Below are positions 1 through 8,612 of a DNA stretch of 64,000 nt, one piece after another (the first letter of the stretch is position 1; every line of letters begins with the position of its first letter). This stretch comes from Mangrovimicrobium sediminis (lineage in GTDB: Bacteria; Pseudomonadota; Gammaproteobacteria; Pseudomonadales; Halieaceae). Where the stretch lies: contig NZ_SRLE01000002.1 in the NCBI RefSeq assembly GCF_004745945.1, positions 1 to 64,000 of the forward strand, written 5' to 3'. A program made the position numbers and the translations under genes. The notes beneath the pieces are model-generated. The model ran no database searches. It was not told the DNA's origin and saw only the letters and a program-made list of their open reading frames with translations.

Positions 1-78
1 AGTTCGGGGGGGAGTGTTCGGGGGGAGGGATCAGTGCCGCTGGCTTGTCGCCGCGGGCGAGGGCAGTACAATCCAGGG

Positions 79-972
79 ATGCTATCCACGTTCAGACAAT
101 CCACCGGCATTGCATGCCGCCGGGCCGCTGCACCGGGGCGCATAGCGCTGCTGTTTGCGCTGCTTGCCCTCGCTCCCGGCTTACCCGTGGCCGTCGCCGC
201 GGCCGTTACGCCCGACGCGCAGGACACGGCGCCGCCCTCGGACCTGGTGAGCGAGTCCTTCGGCAACCGGGCGCTGCTCAGCTTCTGCCAGGGCCACCTG
301 TACGGCGAGAATGGCTATCCGCTGGATATCGAGAAGGCGTTTCGCTGGTGTCGGGAGTCCGCCGAACGCGGCTCCGCCGCGGCCCAGATGATGCTCGCTG
401 AGATCTACCTGATGGATGACTGGGTGGAGCACAACCCCGCCGAGGCGGTGCGCTGGTACACCCGCGCCGAGGAGCAGGGCAACGCCCACGCCGCGTTCGT
501 GCTGGCCGTGATCTACGGCACAGGGGATGTCGTCCCGCAGGACAGGGACAAGGCGTATGTCTACCTGATGCGCGCCGCGTCCGCTGGCCACAGTGATGCC
601 ATCGAATTGCTGCGCAGCGTCAACCCCGATTACAAGCCGCCGCCGACCGAGGCGGAAATCGCAGTCATTCTGGAGAAGAACAGCGCGCTCAAATTCGCCC
701 CCGTCTACCCGCCGCAAGCGCTGCGCGAGGGTACTGAGGGATACACGGTGGTCGAGTACACCATCGACGTGACCGGGCGCACTGCAGACCTGAGAATAAT
801 CGCGTCCGAGCCGGCGGGGGTGTTCGATGAGGCCTCGCTGAATGCCGCGCGCAAGTTTCGCTACCGGCCGACCCTGGAGGACGGCGTGCCGGTGGAGCGG
901 CGCGGGGTGACCAACAAGTTCACGTTCGAGTTGGAGGATGACCCTGGGCAGAGTCCTGGGAAATCTGAGTAA
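79..972 (+). CDS. Periplasmic Sel1-repeat protein with TonB C-terminal domain
   Basis: The ATG at 79 is preferred over the upstream frame because it is followed by a basic stretch and a hydrophobic export signal (IALLFALLALAPG) ending near an alanine-rich site. Residues of about 80-185 form Sel1-like repeats (AAQMMLAEIYLMDD, HAAFVLAVIYGTGD, AGHSDAIELL), a helical scaffold for protein-protein contact. The last 90 residues resemble the TonB C-terminal fold (PPQALREGTEGYTVVEYTID, then AARKFRYRPT). There is no long Pro/Lys-rich spacer, so it is probably a secreted or anchored accessory protein rather than a working TonB. The gene stands alone, convergent with tRNA-Leu. Specific function unknown. 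Confidence 0.75.
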   Translation: MLSTFRQSTGIACRRAAAPGRIALLFALLALAPGLPVAVAAAVTPDAQDTAPPSDLVSESFGNRALLSFCQGHLYGENGYPLDIEKAFRWCRESAERGSAAAQMMLAEIYLMDDWVEHNPAEAVRWYTRAEEQGNAHAAFVLAVIYGTGDVVPQDRDKAYVYLMRAASAGHSDAIELLRSVNPDYKPPPTEAEIAVILEKNSALKFAPVYPPQALREGTEGYTVVEYTIDVTGRTADLRIIASEPAGVFDEASLNAARKFRYRPTLEDGVPVERRGVTNKFTFELEDDPGQSPGKSE

Positions 973-991
973 GTCGGGATTGGGGAAGAGA

Positions 992-1078
992 TGGTGCCCA
1001 GGAGAGGACTTGAACCTCCACGGCCGTTAAGCCACTAGCACCTGAAGCTAGCGTGTCTACCAATTTCACCACCTGGGC
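992..1078 (-). tRNA. tRNA-Leu (anticodon CAG)
   Basis: On the minus strand a complete class II tRNA folds. The acceptor 5' strand GCCCAGG (1078-1072) pairs with CCTGGGC, followed by discriminator A and an encoded CCA (994-992). The D arm contains AATTGGTAGAC, the anticodon stem CTAGC/GCTAG encloses the loop TTCAGGT (anticodon CAG), there is a long variable arm, and the T loop is GTTCAAGTC. The total of 87 nt and the long variable arm fit leucine. CAG reads the abundant CUG codon of this GC-rich genome. Confidence 0.96.
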
Positions 1079-1116
1079 AGGGGGGTTCGTCGCTGTCGCA
1101 ACGGTAGAGGGCGCGC

Positions 1117-1145
1117 ACTTTACTTTTACCGCGCGGCTTTGTCAA
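1117..1145 (-). promoter_or_regulatory. Promoter of tRNA-Leu
   Basis: On the minus strand a perfect TTGACA -35 (1145-1140) is followed by exactly 17 nt and a TAAAGT -10 (1122-1117). The discriminator after it is GC-rich (GCGCGCC), as in stringently controlled stable-RNA promoters. The start would lie near 1110, about 30 nt before the tRNA. Confidence 0.75.
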
Positions 1146-1153
1146 TCCTCGCG

Positions 1154-1159
1154 TATAAT
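1154..1159 (+). promoter_or_regulatory. Candidate -10 element of the rnr promoter
   Basis: A consensus TATAAT lies 55 nt before the rnr start codon, in the intergenic region divergent from the tRNA. No good -35 sits 16-18 nt upstream, so the assignment is tentative. The divergent tRNA -35 element is only 8 bp away, so the two polymerase sites would overlap. Confidence 0.45.
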
Positions 1160-1214
1160 GAAACTTTCCCAACGCCCCTTCTACTTATAACCCCCTGAAT
1201 CTGCATGTGAATCT

Positions 1215-3584
1215 ATGACCAAAAAAGGCAAACCTGCCGACCCCCACGCGGACCGCGAAGCGGCCAATTACGATAACCCCATCCCCAGTCGCGAGTTGAT
1301 CCTCGAGGTCCTGCGCGAAGCGAACCGACCCCTCAACCAGGAGAAGCTGAGCAAGAAGCTCGGCATCGGCGGCGAGCGCGACAGCGAAGCCCTGCGCCGG
1401 CGCCTGCGCGCCATGGAGCGCGATGGCCAGGTCATGTACGACCGCAAGGGCGCCTATGCCCTGGTCGACAAGCTCAACCTCGTGCACTGCAAGGTGCAGG
1501 GGCATCGCGACGGCTACGGCTTCGCGATTCCGCTGGGCGAGGGCGAGGACATCTACCTCGGCAGCCGCCAGATGCACTTCGTGTTCGACGGCGACGAGGT
1601 GCTGGTGCAGATCACCGGCGAGGACCGCCGCGGCCGCTTTGAGGGCAAGGTGGTGGAGGTGCTGAACCGCGCGGTGACCCGCGTGGTGGGGCGCTACGAG
1701 GAGGAGAGCGGCATCGGCTGTGTCATCCCCGACCACAGTCGCCTGACCCAGCACATCCTGATCCCGCCGGCGGAGAAGCACGGCGCGAAGCACGGCCAGA
1801 TCGTCACCGCCGAGATCACCCAGTATCCCACCCGCACCCTGGGCGCCAAGGCGCGCATCGTCGAGGTGCTCGGCGACCACCTGGACCCGGGTCTGGAGAT
1901 CGACGTCGCCATCCGCTCCCACGGCATTCCCCACGAGTGGCCGGAGGAGGTGCTCGCCGAGGCGGCGCGCCTGGAACCGGAGCCGCGCGAGGAAGACAAG
2001 CAGGACCGCATCGACCTGCGCGAACTGCCCTTTGTCACCATCGATGGCGAGGACGCGCGCGACTTCGACGACGCGGTGTACTGCGAAAAACGCCGCGGCG
2101 GCTGGCGCCTGTTCGTCGCTATCGCCGATGTCTCCCACTACGTGCGACCGGGTTCGGCGCTGGACGAGGAAGCCGCGTCGCGCGGCAACTCGGTGTACTT
2201 CCCCGAGCGCGTGGTGCCCATGCTGCCCGAGGCCCTGTCCAACGGGCTGTGCTCGCTGAAGCCGCAGGTGGACCGCCTGGCCATGGTCTGCGAGATGGAA
2301 ATCAGCCGCGTCGGCAAGCTCAGCGGCTACAAGTTCTACGAGGCGGTGATCCACTCCGCTGCGCGTCTCACCTACACCCAGGTGGGCATCGTGCTGGAGA
2401 AGGGCGCGCACCCGGATGTGCGCAAGTTCCTGGTGCCGCACCTGGAGCGCCTGCACGCGCTTTACCACGTGCTGCGCGAGGCGCGCGATGTGCGCGGCGC
2501 GATCGATTTCGACACGGTGGAGACGCGCATCATCTTCGACGAGCAGCGCAAGATCGATTCCATCGTACCGGTGGTGCGCAACGACGCCCACAAGCTGATC
2601 GAGGAGGCGATGCTCGCCGCCAATGTGGCCACGGCGGAATTCCTCGAGGCCAGCGGCCTGCCCGCGCTGTACCGGGTGCACGAAGGGCCGTCGGAGGAAA
2701 AACTCGAGAACCTGCGTAAGTTCCTCGGCGAGCTGGGCCTGGACCTGCGCGGTGGACTCAAGCCCTCGCCCCTGGACTACCAGCACCTGCTGGAACAGAT
2801 CGCCGAGCGCGACGACGCCCACGTCATCCAGACCATGCTGCTGCGCTCCCTGAGCCAGGCGGTCTACCAGCCGGATAACAAGGGCCACTTCGGCCTGCAC
2901 TACCCGGCCTACGCGCATTTCACCTCGCCGATTCGCCGCTACCCGGACCTGCTGGTGCACCGCGGCATCCGCCACCTGCTGCGCTCGCGGCGCAAGGTGG
3001 AGGGGGTGCAGCGTGTCAGCGGTGCGAAGACGATCCCCAAGAAGCAGATCTTCCCCTACGACGAGGCGGCCATGGCGGCGCTGGGCGTGCACTGCTCGAT
3101 GACCGAGCGGCGCGCGGACGACGCCACCCGCGAAGTTGACGCCTGGCTCAAGTGCGAGTACCTGCAGGAACATGTGGGCGACGAGTTCGAGGGGGTTATC
3201 AGCGCGGTCACCAGTTTCGGCCTCTTCGTCGAGCTGAAGGACCTGTATATAGAAGGCCTGGTGCATGTTACCGGGCTGCCCGGGGACTACTACCAGTTCG
3301 ACCAGGCCAAGCAGCGCCTGACCGGCGAGCGCAGCGGCCGCAGCTTCCAGCTGGGCGGGGCGGTGCGCGTGCAGGTGGCGCGGGTGGACCTCGACGATCG
3401 CAAGATCGATCTCGAACTGATCGACGCCAAGCCGCCGAAGAAAGAGCGGGGGCAGGCGCGCGGGGAGAAATCCACGGGCGGCGAGCCCGGGGGCAAGAAA
3501 GGCGGCGGGAAGAAAGGCCAGGGCAAGTCTGCCGCGGGCAAGCCCAAGGGCAAGCGGCGCAGCGGCATGCGCCGCCGCTACTGA
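1215..3584 (+). CDS. rnr: Ribonuclease R
   Basis: The product is 789 aa, close to the family length. It is a processive 3'-5' exoribonuclease that degrades structured RNA in the cytoplasm. Order: N-terminal winged-helix region (about 20-85, with SREL and LNQEKLSKKLGI), cold-shock domains, the RNB catalytic domain (starting near 270) with the metal-binding motif DGEDARDFDDAVY, an S1 domain (GDEFEGVISAVTSFGLFVEL) and a Lys/Gly-rich basic tail. The RNB acidic residues are intact. rlmB starts 6 nt after the stop codon, the usual gammaproteobacterial pairing, so the two are probably co-transcribed. Confidence 0.97.
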   Translation: MTKKGKPADPHADREAANYDNPIPSRELILEVLREANRPLNQEKLSKKLGIGGERDSEALRRRLRAMERDGQVMYDRKGAYALVDKLNLVHCKVQGHRDGYGFAIPLGEGEDIYLGSRQMHFVFDGDEVLVQITGEDRRGRFEGKVVEVLNRAVTRVVGRYEEESGIGCVIPDHSRLTQHILIPPAEKHGAKHGQIVTAEITQYPTRTLGAKARIVEVLGDHLDPGLEIDVAIRSHGIPHEWPEEVLAEAARLEPEPREEDKQDRIDLRELPFVTIDGEDARDFDDAVYCEKRRGGWRLFVAIADVSHYVRPGSALDEEAASRGNSVYFPERVVPMLPEALSNGLCSLKPQVDRLAMVCEMEISRVGKLSGYKFYEAVIHSAARLTYTQVGIVLEKGAHPDVRKFLVPHLERLHALYHVLREARDVRGAIDFDTVETRIIFDEQRKIDSIVPVVRNDAHKLIEEAMLAANVATAEFLEASGLPALYRVHEGPSEEKLENLRKFLGELGLDLRGGLKPSPLDYQHLLEQIAERDDAHVIQTMLLRSLSQAVYQPDNKGHFGLHYPAYAHFTSPIRRYPDLLVHRGIRHLLRSRRKVEGVQRVSGAKTIPKKQIFPYDEAAMAALGVHCSMTERRADDATREVDAWLKCEYLQEHVGDEFEGVISAVTSFGLFVELKDLYIEGLVHVTGLPGDYYQFDQAKQRLTGERSGRSFQLGGAVRVQVARVDLDDRKIDLELIDAKPPKKERGQARGEKSTGGEPGGKKGGGKKGQGKSAAGKPKGKRRSGMRRRY

Positions 3585-3590
3585 TTCCCG

Positions 3591-4340
3591 ATGGACTACC
3601 GCTACGGCATCCACGCCGTGGACAGCCTGCTGCGCCACCGGCCGCGAGAGATCCAGCGCCTGCTGGTGCAGTCCGGGCGCGAGGACAAGCGCGTTTCTTC
3701 TTTGCTCGAACTGGCACGGGACCAGGGCGTGGCCGTCGAGCGCCTGCCGCGGCGCGAACTGGATGCGCTGGCAGGTGGGCGTCACCAGGGGGTGGTGGCC
3801 GAGGTGGCCGCAGTGGCGGGCGAAGCCAGCGGCGATAACCTGTGGGACGAGGCCGCCCTGCTGCGCCACGTCGAGGCCAGCCCGAGTCCGGTCCTGCTGC
3901 TGGTGCTGGACGGCGTCACCGACCCGCATAACCTCGGAGCCTGCCTGCGCAGCGCCGACGCCGCCGGGGTGGACGCGGTGATCGTACCGCGCGACAAGTC
4001 CGCCGACCTCGGTCCCACCGTGAGCAAGGTGGCCTGCGGCGCGGCGGAGGTCATCCCCTTTGTGCGTGTCACCAACCTCGCGCGCACCCTGGAGGCCCTG
4101 AAAGAGCACGGCGTGTGGCTGTACGGCACCGCCGGCGAAGCGGAAAACTCCATCTACGACAGTGACTTGCGCGGCCCCATGGCGCTGGTGATGGGCGCCG
4201 AGGGCAAGGGCCTGCGACGCCTCACCCGCGAGCACTGCGACCACCTGGTCAAACTCCCCATGGCCGGCACCGTGAGCAGCCTCAACGTCTCCGTCGCCAC
4301 CGGCGTCTGCCTCTTCGAAGCCGTCCGGCAACGCAAGTAA
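3591..4340 (+). CDS. rlmB: 23S rRNA (guanosine-2'-O-)-methyltransferase RlmB
   Basis: This SPOUT (TrmH-family) methyltransferase methylates the 2'-OH of G2251 in the 23S rRNA P-loop using SAM. The 249 aa length is typical. Visible features are the N-terminal substrate-binding domain (YGIHAVDSLL), motif 1 (DPHNLGACLRSADAAGVDAV) and the knotted C-terminal SAM motifs (VMGAEGKGLR, then LPMAGTVSSLNVSVATGV). The catalytic Arg and Asn positions are present. The gene lies 6 nt downstream of rnr. An inverted-repeat element begins 2 nt after its stop codon and may serve as the operon terminator. Confidence 0.97.
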   Translation: MDYRYGIHAVDSLLRHRPREIQRLLVQSGREDKRVSSLLELARDQGVAVERLPRRELDALAGGRHQGVVAEVAAVAGEASGDNLWDEAALLRHVEASPSPVLLLVLDGVTDPHNLGACLRSADAAGVDAVIVPRDKSADLGPTVSKVACGAAEVIPFVRVTNLARTLEALKEHGVWLYGTAGEAENSIYDSDLRGPMALVMGAEGKGLRRLTREHCDHLVKLPMAGTVSSLNVSVATGVCLFEAVRQRK

Positions 4341-4342
4341 AA

Positions 4343-4439
4343 GCGGGGTCAGAGCCCTTTTTGACGCTTTTTGCTTCCTTCTGCCCAGCCCCAAGGCTTG
4401 CGAGGGATCAAAACTGTCCAAAAAGGGCTCTGACCCCGG
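4343..4439. repeat. Inverted-repeat element, type A (copy 1)
   Basis: The left arm GGGGTCAGAGCCCTTTTTGA (from 4345) and the right arm TCCAAAAAGGGCTCTGACCCC (to about 4437) are complementary and enclose some 50 nt. It starts 2 nt after the rlmB stop and belongs to the family spread through this window. Confidence 0.9.
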
Positions 4440-4462
4440 TTTGGATTGCGCCAAAGTGCCGC

Positions 4463-4491
4463 TTGCGGCGGCTGGTTAACTTACGTACAAT
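4463..4491 (+). promoter_or_regulatory. Promoter of the rpsF operon
   Basis: A TTGCGG -35 (4463-4468), a 17-nt spacer and a TACAAT -10 (4486-4491), followed by the GC-rich discriminator CCGCGCC. This is the pattern of a growth-rate-controlled ribosomal protein promoter. The leader would be about 90 nt. Confidence 0.65.
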
Positions 4492-4538
4492 CCGCGCCTC
4501 AAAATTTGCCCGGCGGCCCGCAGGCTGCCGATCTCCTT

Positions 4539-4569
4539 GCCACACCGCCCCGCGAGGGTGACGGGTGGC
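4539..4569 (+). promoter_or_regulatory. Candidate S6:S18 autoregulatory leader hairpin
   Basis: In the rpsF leader, GCCAC (4539-4543) pairs with GTGGC (4565-4569) around a C-rich/G-rich stem with an internal CCG. The Shine-Dalgarno AGGAG follows at 4581. Ribosomal protein S6:S18 leaders in many bacteria carry a hairpin with an unpaired CCG that mimics the 16S binding site. Position and composition fit, but the exact consensus was not compared here. Confidence 0.45.
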
Positions 4570-4591
4570 ATAAACCCGTAAGGAGCCTTAG

Positions 4592-5035
4592 ATGCGACAC
4601 TACGAGATCGTATTCATGGTCCATCCGGACCAGTCCGAACAAGTGCCCGGTATGATCGAGCGCTACAGCAACACCATCACCAAGGATGGCGGCTCTGTCC
4701 ACCGCCTGGAAGATTGGGGCCGCCGCCAACTGGCCTACCCGATCAACAAGGTGCACAAGGCGCACTACATCCTGATGAACGTGGAAGCCTCCAACGACGC
4801 GATGGAAGAGCTGACCACCACCTTCCGTTACAACGACGCCGTTATCCGCAACCTGGTTATTCGCCGCGACGAAGCTGTCACCGACGAGTCCTTCATCATG
4901 AAGAACGAGAAGGAGTCACGCGAGCGCAAGAGCCGCAACGATGAGCGCCGCGCAGCGGAAAGCTCCGGTAACGACAACGATTCCGACAGCCGTCCCGCCA
5001 AGAGCGAGTCCGGCGCGGAAGAAGGCGAAGAGTAA
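4592..5035 (+). CDS. rpsF: 30S ribosomal protein S6
   Basis: The protein begins [20 protein letters not shown], the canonical S6 start, and contains the RNA/S18-binding core ([42 protein letters not shown]). At 147 aa it is slightly longer than E. coli S6, with a charged tail rich in Ser, Asp and Glu that ends EEGEE. An acidic C-terminus of this kind is the site of RimK glutamylation in E. coli. AGGAG lies 7 nt before the ATG. It is the first gene of the rpsF-rpsR-membrane protein-rplI operon. Confidence 0.97.
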   Translation: MRHYEIVFMVHPDQSEQVPGMIERYSNTITKDGGSVHRLEDWGRRQLAYPINKVHKAHYILMNVEASNDAMEELTTTFRYNDAVIRNLVIRRDEAVTDESFIMKNEKESRERKSRNDERRAAESSGNDNDSDSRPAKSESGAEEGEE

Positions 5036-5052
5036 GCAGGAGGATATAGGTC

Positions 5053-5280
5053 ATGGCACGTTTTTTCCGTCGTCGTAAGTTCTGTCGTTTCACCGCCGAG
5101 GGCGTCAAGGAGATCGATTACAAGGATCTCGAGACCCTGAAGGCCTACGTTTCCGAAACCGGCAAGATCGTCCCCAGCCGGATCACCGGCACCAAGGCGA
5201 AGTACCAGCGCCAGCTGGCTACCGCCGTGAAGCGCGCGCGCTTCCTGGCCCTGCTGCCGTACTCGGATTCACATCGGTAA
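5053..5280 (+). CDS. rpsR: 30S ribosomal protein S18
   Basis: The product of 75 aa is full length: [20 protein letters not shown], then [20 protein letters not shown] and a C-terminal [15 protein letters not shown]. It binds S6 and 16S rRNA in the platform of the 30S subunit. The gene follows rpsF by 17 nt with an AGGAGG ribosome site. The zinc-ligand cysteines of some S18 forms are not present beyond Cys11, so it is a zinc-independent type. Confidence 0.97.
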   Translation: MARFFRRRKFCRFTAEGVKEIDYKDLETLKAYVSETGKIVPSRITGTKAKYQRQLATAVKRARFLALLPYSDSHR

Positions 5281-5321
5281 GTTAGCGCTTACCTGCGCTA
5301 CGCGTCCCAGCGAGGCCTGAT

Positions 5322-6200
5322 TTGAAGGCGATAGCTGAGTTTGCCATGCGCTCCCGCTTCCACGCCCTGGGGCTCGCTGTAGCCGGGTCGGGAAGCATTC
5401 TTTTTTGCTGGATCAGCGCCGCGATTCTGGGGCTGGTCACCCTGCGCAAAGGCGTGGGGAGCGGCCTGCAGCTGATGCTGTGGGCCCTGCTGCTGCCGCT
5501 GGTGCTGATTTTCACCTACGGCGACAGCGGCCCGTTCACCCTGTTGCTGGGCACGACCCTGCTGGCAGTGGTGTTGCGGACGACGGTCAGCCTGTCGCTG
5601 ACCCTGCTCGGCGGGGTCGCGGTGGCGGCACTAACCGGTCTTGGCCTGCTGGTACTGGCCAGCGCGTACCTGGAGCAGTTGCTCGCGGTGTTCGTGGAGT
5701 TTATCGCGTCGCTCGAGCAGCAGTTTGCCGAGGGCGGCCAGCAGGTCACCCTGCAACGGCCCAGCGCGCTGCAGATTGCCGGCCTGATGGGCGCGGGCAT
5801 GGGGATGAGTTGCATCCTCTGCCTGCTGCTGGCGCGCTACTGGCAGTCGGCGCTGTACAACCCGGGCGGCTTTGGCAGCGAATTTCGTGCCCTGCGCTAC
5901 CCGCCCGCGGTGACCGCGGCGATGGTGCTGGTGGCCGTGGCGGTGTCTGCCCTGGGCGTGGAGTATCGCACCTGGGCGGTGATCGCCTCGCTGCCGCTGA
6001 ACTTCGTCGGCCTCGCACTGGTGCATGCGCGGGTGCAGATGCGCGGTATGAGCGGTGGCTGGTTGGTGGGTTTTTACCTGGCCTGGCTGCTGCTGGACCC
6101 GGTGAAGCTACTGATGATGGTATTCGCCGTGGTAGACAGCTGGCTGGATTTTCGCCGGCGCTGGGCGGGGGCAGAGCCACCCGCACGCGGCGACGGTTAA
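5322..6200 (+). CDS. DUF2232-like integral membrane protein
   Basis: The product is 292 aa with about eight hydrophobic segments, for example ILFCWISAAILGLVTL, LMLWALLLPLVLIFTYG, LALLGGVAVAALTG-like stretches and WLVGFYLAWLLLDPVKLLMM. Membrane proteins of this size (DUF2232/YybS type) occupy the slot between rpsR and rplI in Pseudomonas and relatives. The function is unknown. The start chosen is TTG at 5322, with GAGG about 6 nt upstream. An in-frame ATG at 5346 without a better ribosome site is the alternative. It is co-transcribed with the ribosomal genes. Confidence 0.8.
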   Translation: MKAIAEFAMRSRFHALGLAVAGSGSILFCWISAAILGLVTLRKGVGSGLQLMLWALLLPLVLIFTYGDSGPFTLLLGTTLLAVVLRTTVSLSLTLLGGVAVAALTGLGLLVLASAYLEQLLAVFVEFIASLEQQFAEGGQQVTLQRPSALQIAGLMGAGMGMSCILCLLLARYWQSALYNPGGFGSEFRALRYPPAVTAAMVLVAVAVSALGVEYRTWAVIASLPLNFVGLALVHARVQMRGMSGGWLVGFYLAWLLLDPVKLLMMVFAVVDSWLDFRRRWAGAEPPARGDG

Positions 6201-6248
6201 CAGAATTCGAGAACGAGGGAGTGCGCTCCCCGAAAAGAGGAAACCAAG

Positions 6249-6698
6249 ATGGAAGTCATTCTGCTGGAGAACATCGGCAACCTGGGCGTACTGGGTGACC
6301 GGGTTGAAGTGAAGGCCGGCTTTGGCCGCAATTTCCTGATCCCGCAGGGCAAGGCCGTTCCCGCCACCGAGTCGGCGATCGCCGAATTCGAAGCGCGTCG
6401 CGCCGACCTCGAAGCTGCCGCGGCGGAAGCCCTGGGCGCCGCCGAGGCACGTGCCGCTGCAATCAACGAGCTGGGCCTGATCAGCATCACCGCCAACGCC
6501 GGTGAGGAAGGCAAGCTGTTCGGTTCCGTCGGCACCCGCGACATCGCCGATGCGGTCACCGCTGCCGGCTGCGAAGTCGACAAGGCCGAAGTGCGCCTGC
6601 CCGAGGGCGCCCTGCGCGAGATCGGTGAATACGAGATCGCCATCCAGGTGCACGGCGACGTCACCGCGATGGTCGCTGTCGCCGTCATCCCGGAGTAA
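6249..6698 (+). CDS. rplI: 50S ribosomal protein L9
   Basis: At 149 aa this is full length. The N-terminal rRNA-binding domain is recognisable ([20 protein letters not shown], then [20 protein letters not shown]), followed by a long connecting helix (about 41-75) and the C-terminal domain ([16 protein letters not shown]). It binds near the L1 stalk of the 50S subunit. It is the last gene of the S6/S18/L9 operon and is followed by a strong intrinsic terminator. Confidence 0.97.
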   Translation: MEVILLENIGNLGVLGDRVEVKAGFGRNFLIPQGKAVPATESAIAEFEARRADLEAAAAEALGAAEARAAAINELGLISITANAGEEGKLFGSVGTRDIADAVTAAGCEVDKAEVRLPEGALREIGEYEIAIQVHGDVTAMVAVAVIPE

Positions 6699-6737
6699 GT
6701 CCCCGCCGGCCCACGGGCCGCGCGTAGCTCCACCGAG

Positions 6738-6773
6738 AATGCACCGACCACCCCGTGGCCGGTGCATTTTTGT
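6738..6773 (+). terminator. Rho-independent terminator of the rpsF-rplI operon
   Basis: A 9-bp stem AATGCACCG (6738-6746) / CGGTGCATT (6760-6768) is followed by a T-run. The loop contains CCACCCCGTGG, which may extend the hairpin. Confidence 0.88.
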
Positions 6774-6781
6774 TGCCCGCG

Positions 6782-6927
6782 AAAAAGTGGGGTCAGATAC
6801 GACTTTTTTTGATGTGTGTTCAGCGCGGGCCCGGCATCAGTGCAGGACTTCCCAAAGTAGTCCCTGGGAAATCTCCCGCCGGCAGTCGCGAGCACATCAA
6901 AAAAAGTCGTATCTGACCCCACTTTTT
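6782..6927. repeat. Inverted-repeat element, type B (copy 2)
   Basis: Perfectly complementary 35-nt arms (6782-6816 and 6893-6927) begin AAAAAGTGGGGTCAGATACG and enclose about 76 nt. It is the cleanest type B copy. It lies just beyond the rplI terminator and 66 nt before dnaB. Confidence 0.93.
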
Positions 6928-6993
6928 CGGTCCGGGCTACCTAGCCCAGGCATTTTTCGGTAATCTGTTTCGCCCGATAAGAAAGCGTTCCCG

Positions 6994-8403
6994 ATGGCTG
7001 AACCCGACTACAGCGACCCCCTGCCCGAGCCGCCCTGGTCCCCCGATGGCGACATCGCCCGGATCAAGATGCAGCCGCACTCGGTGGAGGCGGAGCAGTC
7101 GGTCCTCGGCGGCCTGCTACTTTCCGCGGACGCCTGGGACTCGGTGGCCGAGGAAGTCGCGTCAGGTGACTTCTACCGCCCCAATCACCGCCTGATCTTC
7201 CGCGAAATCGCCCGGCTGGCCGACGATGCCGAGCCGGTGGACGTGATCACCGTCGCCGACAAACTCGAGGCCCGCGGCGAACTCGACGCCGCCGGTGGCC
7301 TGCCCTACCTGGCGGAGCTGGCCCAGAACACCCCCAGCGCCTCCAACATCCGCGCCTACGCCCAGGTGGTGCGCGAGCGCGCCACCCTGCGCAAGCTGAT
7401 CGAGGCCGCCCAGGAGATCGCCGAGTCCGGCTTCAACCCGGAGGGCCGCAATTCCCAGGAGCTGATCGACGAGGCCGAGCGCGCGATCATGCAGATCTCC
7501 GAGGCCGGCCGCCGCAGCGGTGGCCCCGAGGGCGTCAACGCCCTGCTAGGCAGGGCACTGGAGCGCATCGAGGAGTTGTTCAATACCGGTGGCGACATCA
7601 CCGGCCTGACCACCGGCTTCAGCGACCTCGACAACATGACCTCCGGCCTGCAGCCGGCGGACCTGGTGATCGTCGCCGGCCGCCCGTCCATGGGCAAGAC
7701 CAGTTTCGCCATGAACCTGGTGGAGAACGCTGCCCTGGCGCAGGGCAAGCCCATCCTGGTGTTCTCCATGGAGATGCCCGCGGAACAGCTGATCATGCGT
7801 ATGCTGTCCTCGGTGGGCCGCATCGACCAGAAGCGCGTGCGCACAGGCCGCCTGGAGCAGGAGGACTGGCCCAAGCTCACCGCCGCGGTGAACAAGCTCA
7901 AGGACGTGTCCCTGCACATCGACGACACCCCCGCGCTCACCCCCACCGAACTGCGCAGCCGCGTGCGCAAGGTGGTGCGCGAGAACAAGGGCGAGATCGG
8001 CATGATCATGATCGACTACCTGCAGCTGATGCAGGTGGCCGGCTCCTCTGAGGGGCGTACCGCGGAGATCTCCGAGATCTCGCGCAGCCTCAAGGCTATC
8101 GCCAAGGAGTTCAACGTGCCGGTGGTGGCGCTGTCGCAGCTCAACCGCTCGCTGGAACAGCGCCCCAACAAGCGCCCGGTCAACTCCGACCTGCGCGAAT
8201 CCGGCGCCATCGAGCAGGACGCGGACATCATCCTGTTCATCTACCGCGACGAGGTGTACCACGAGGACACCCAGGACAAGGGCGTCGCGGAGATCATCAT
8301 CGGCAAGCAGCGTAACGGCCCCATCGGCACCTGCCGGCTGGCCTTCATCGGCGAATACACCCGCTTCGAAAACCTCGCCCGCGGCGCCCAGGCGGACTAC
8401 TAA
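6994..8403 (+). CDS. dnaB: Replicative DNA helicase DnaB
   Basis: At 469 aa it matches the family. The N-terminal primase-interacting domain (HSVEAEQSVLGGLLLSADAW) is joined by a linker to the RecA-like motor. The Walker A motif is GRPSMGKTSFA (about 229-239), Walker B is MIMIDYLQLM, and DnaB motif 4 is SDLRESGAIEQDADII. It unwinds DNA 5'-3' at the replication fork. No intein is present. A candidate loader pair (P-like and DnaT-like) lies 3.5 kb downstream on the other strand. A repeat element touches the stop codon. Confidence 0.97.
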   Translation: MAEPDYSDPLPEPPWSPDGDIARIKMQPHSVEAEQSVLGGLLLSADAWDSVAEEVASGDFYRPNHRLIFREIARLADDAEPVDVITVADKLEARGELDAAGGLPYLAELAQNTPSASNIRAYAQVVRERATLRKLIEAAQEIAESGFNPEGRNSQELIDEAERAIMQISEAGRRSGGPEGVNALLGRALERIEELFNTGGDITGLTTGFSDLDNMTSGLQPADLVIVAGRPSMGKTSFAMNLVENAALAQGKPILVFSMEMPAEQLIMRMLSSVGRIDQKRVRTGRLEQEDWPKLTAAVNKLKDVSLHIDDTPALTPTELRSRVRKVVRENKGEIGMIMIDYLQLMQVAGSSEGRTAEISEISRSLKAIAKEFNVPVVALSQLNRSLEQRPNKRPVNSDLRESGAIEQDADIILFIYRDEVYHEDTQDKGVAEIIIGKQRNGPIGTCRLAFIGEYTRFENLARGAQADY

Positions 8404-8470
8404 AAAAGGGGTCAGAGCCCTTTTTTCCTTCAGCTACCTATCTCTAAAAGTCTCATCTGACCCCATTTTT
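8404..8470. repeat. Hybrid inverted-repeat element (copy 3)
   Basis: The left arm is type A (AAAAGGGGTCAGAGCCCTTT) but the right arm is a degraded type B (AAAAGTCTCATCTGACCCCA). The arms pair only through the shared GGGGTCAGA segment and the outer A/T runs. The element begins immediately after the dnaB TAA. Confidence 0.78.
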
Positions 8471-8612
8471 CCGTGTGGATGCAGGGGCGGTTCCTGCTCA
8501 GACAAAGACGCAGGATGTTTACGGGTTGATCACCGCGATTCACTAAACTGGGTTGTATAACGCGGACTCCCGCACCGCGGCCCGATAACGATAAGTGAAC
8601 CAGGTGAGAACC

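Noticed and set aside
1139-1159. TTGTCA plus TATAAT read as a single plus-strand promoter
   Set aside because: The spacing is only 9 nt. The TTGTCA is mostly the complement of the tRNA -35 element.
1185-4454. A 1089-codon open frame on the minus strand across rnr and rlmB
   Set aside because: It is antisense to two clearly recognised genes, has low-complexity composition (many His, Ala, Val, Gln, Arg) and no recognisable domain. GC-rich codon bias opens such frames.
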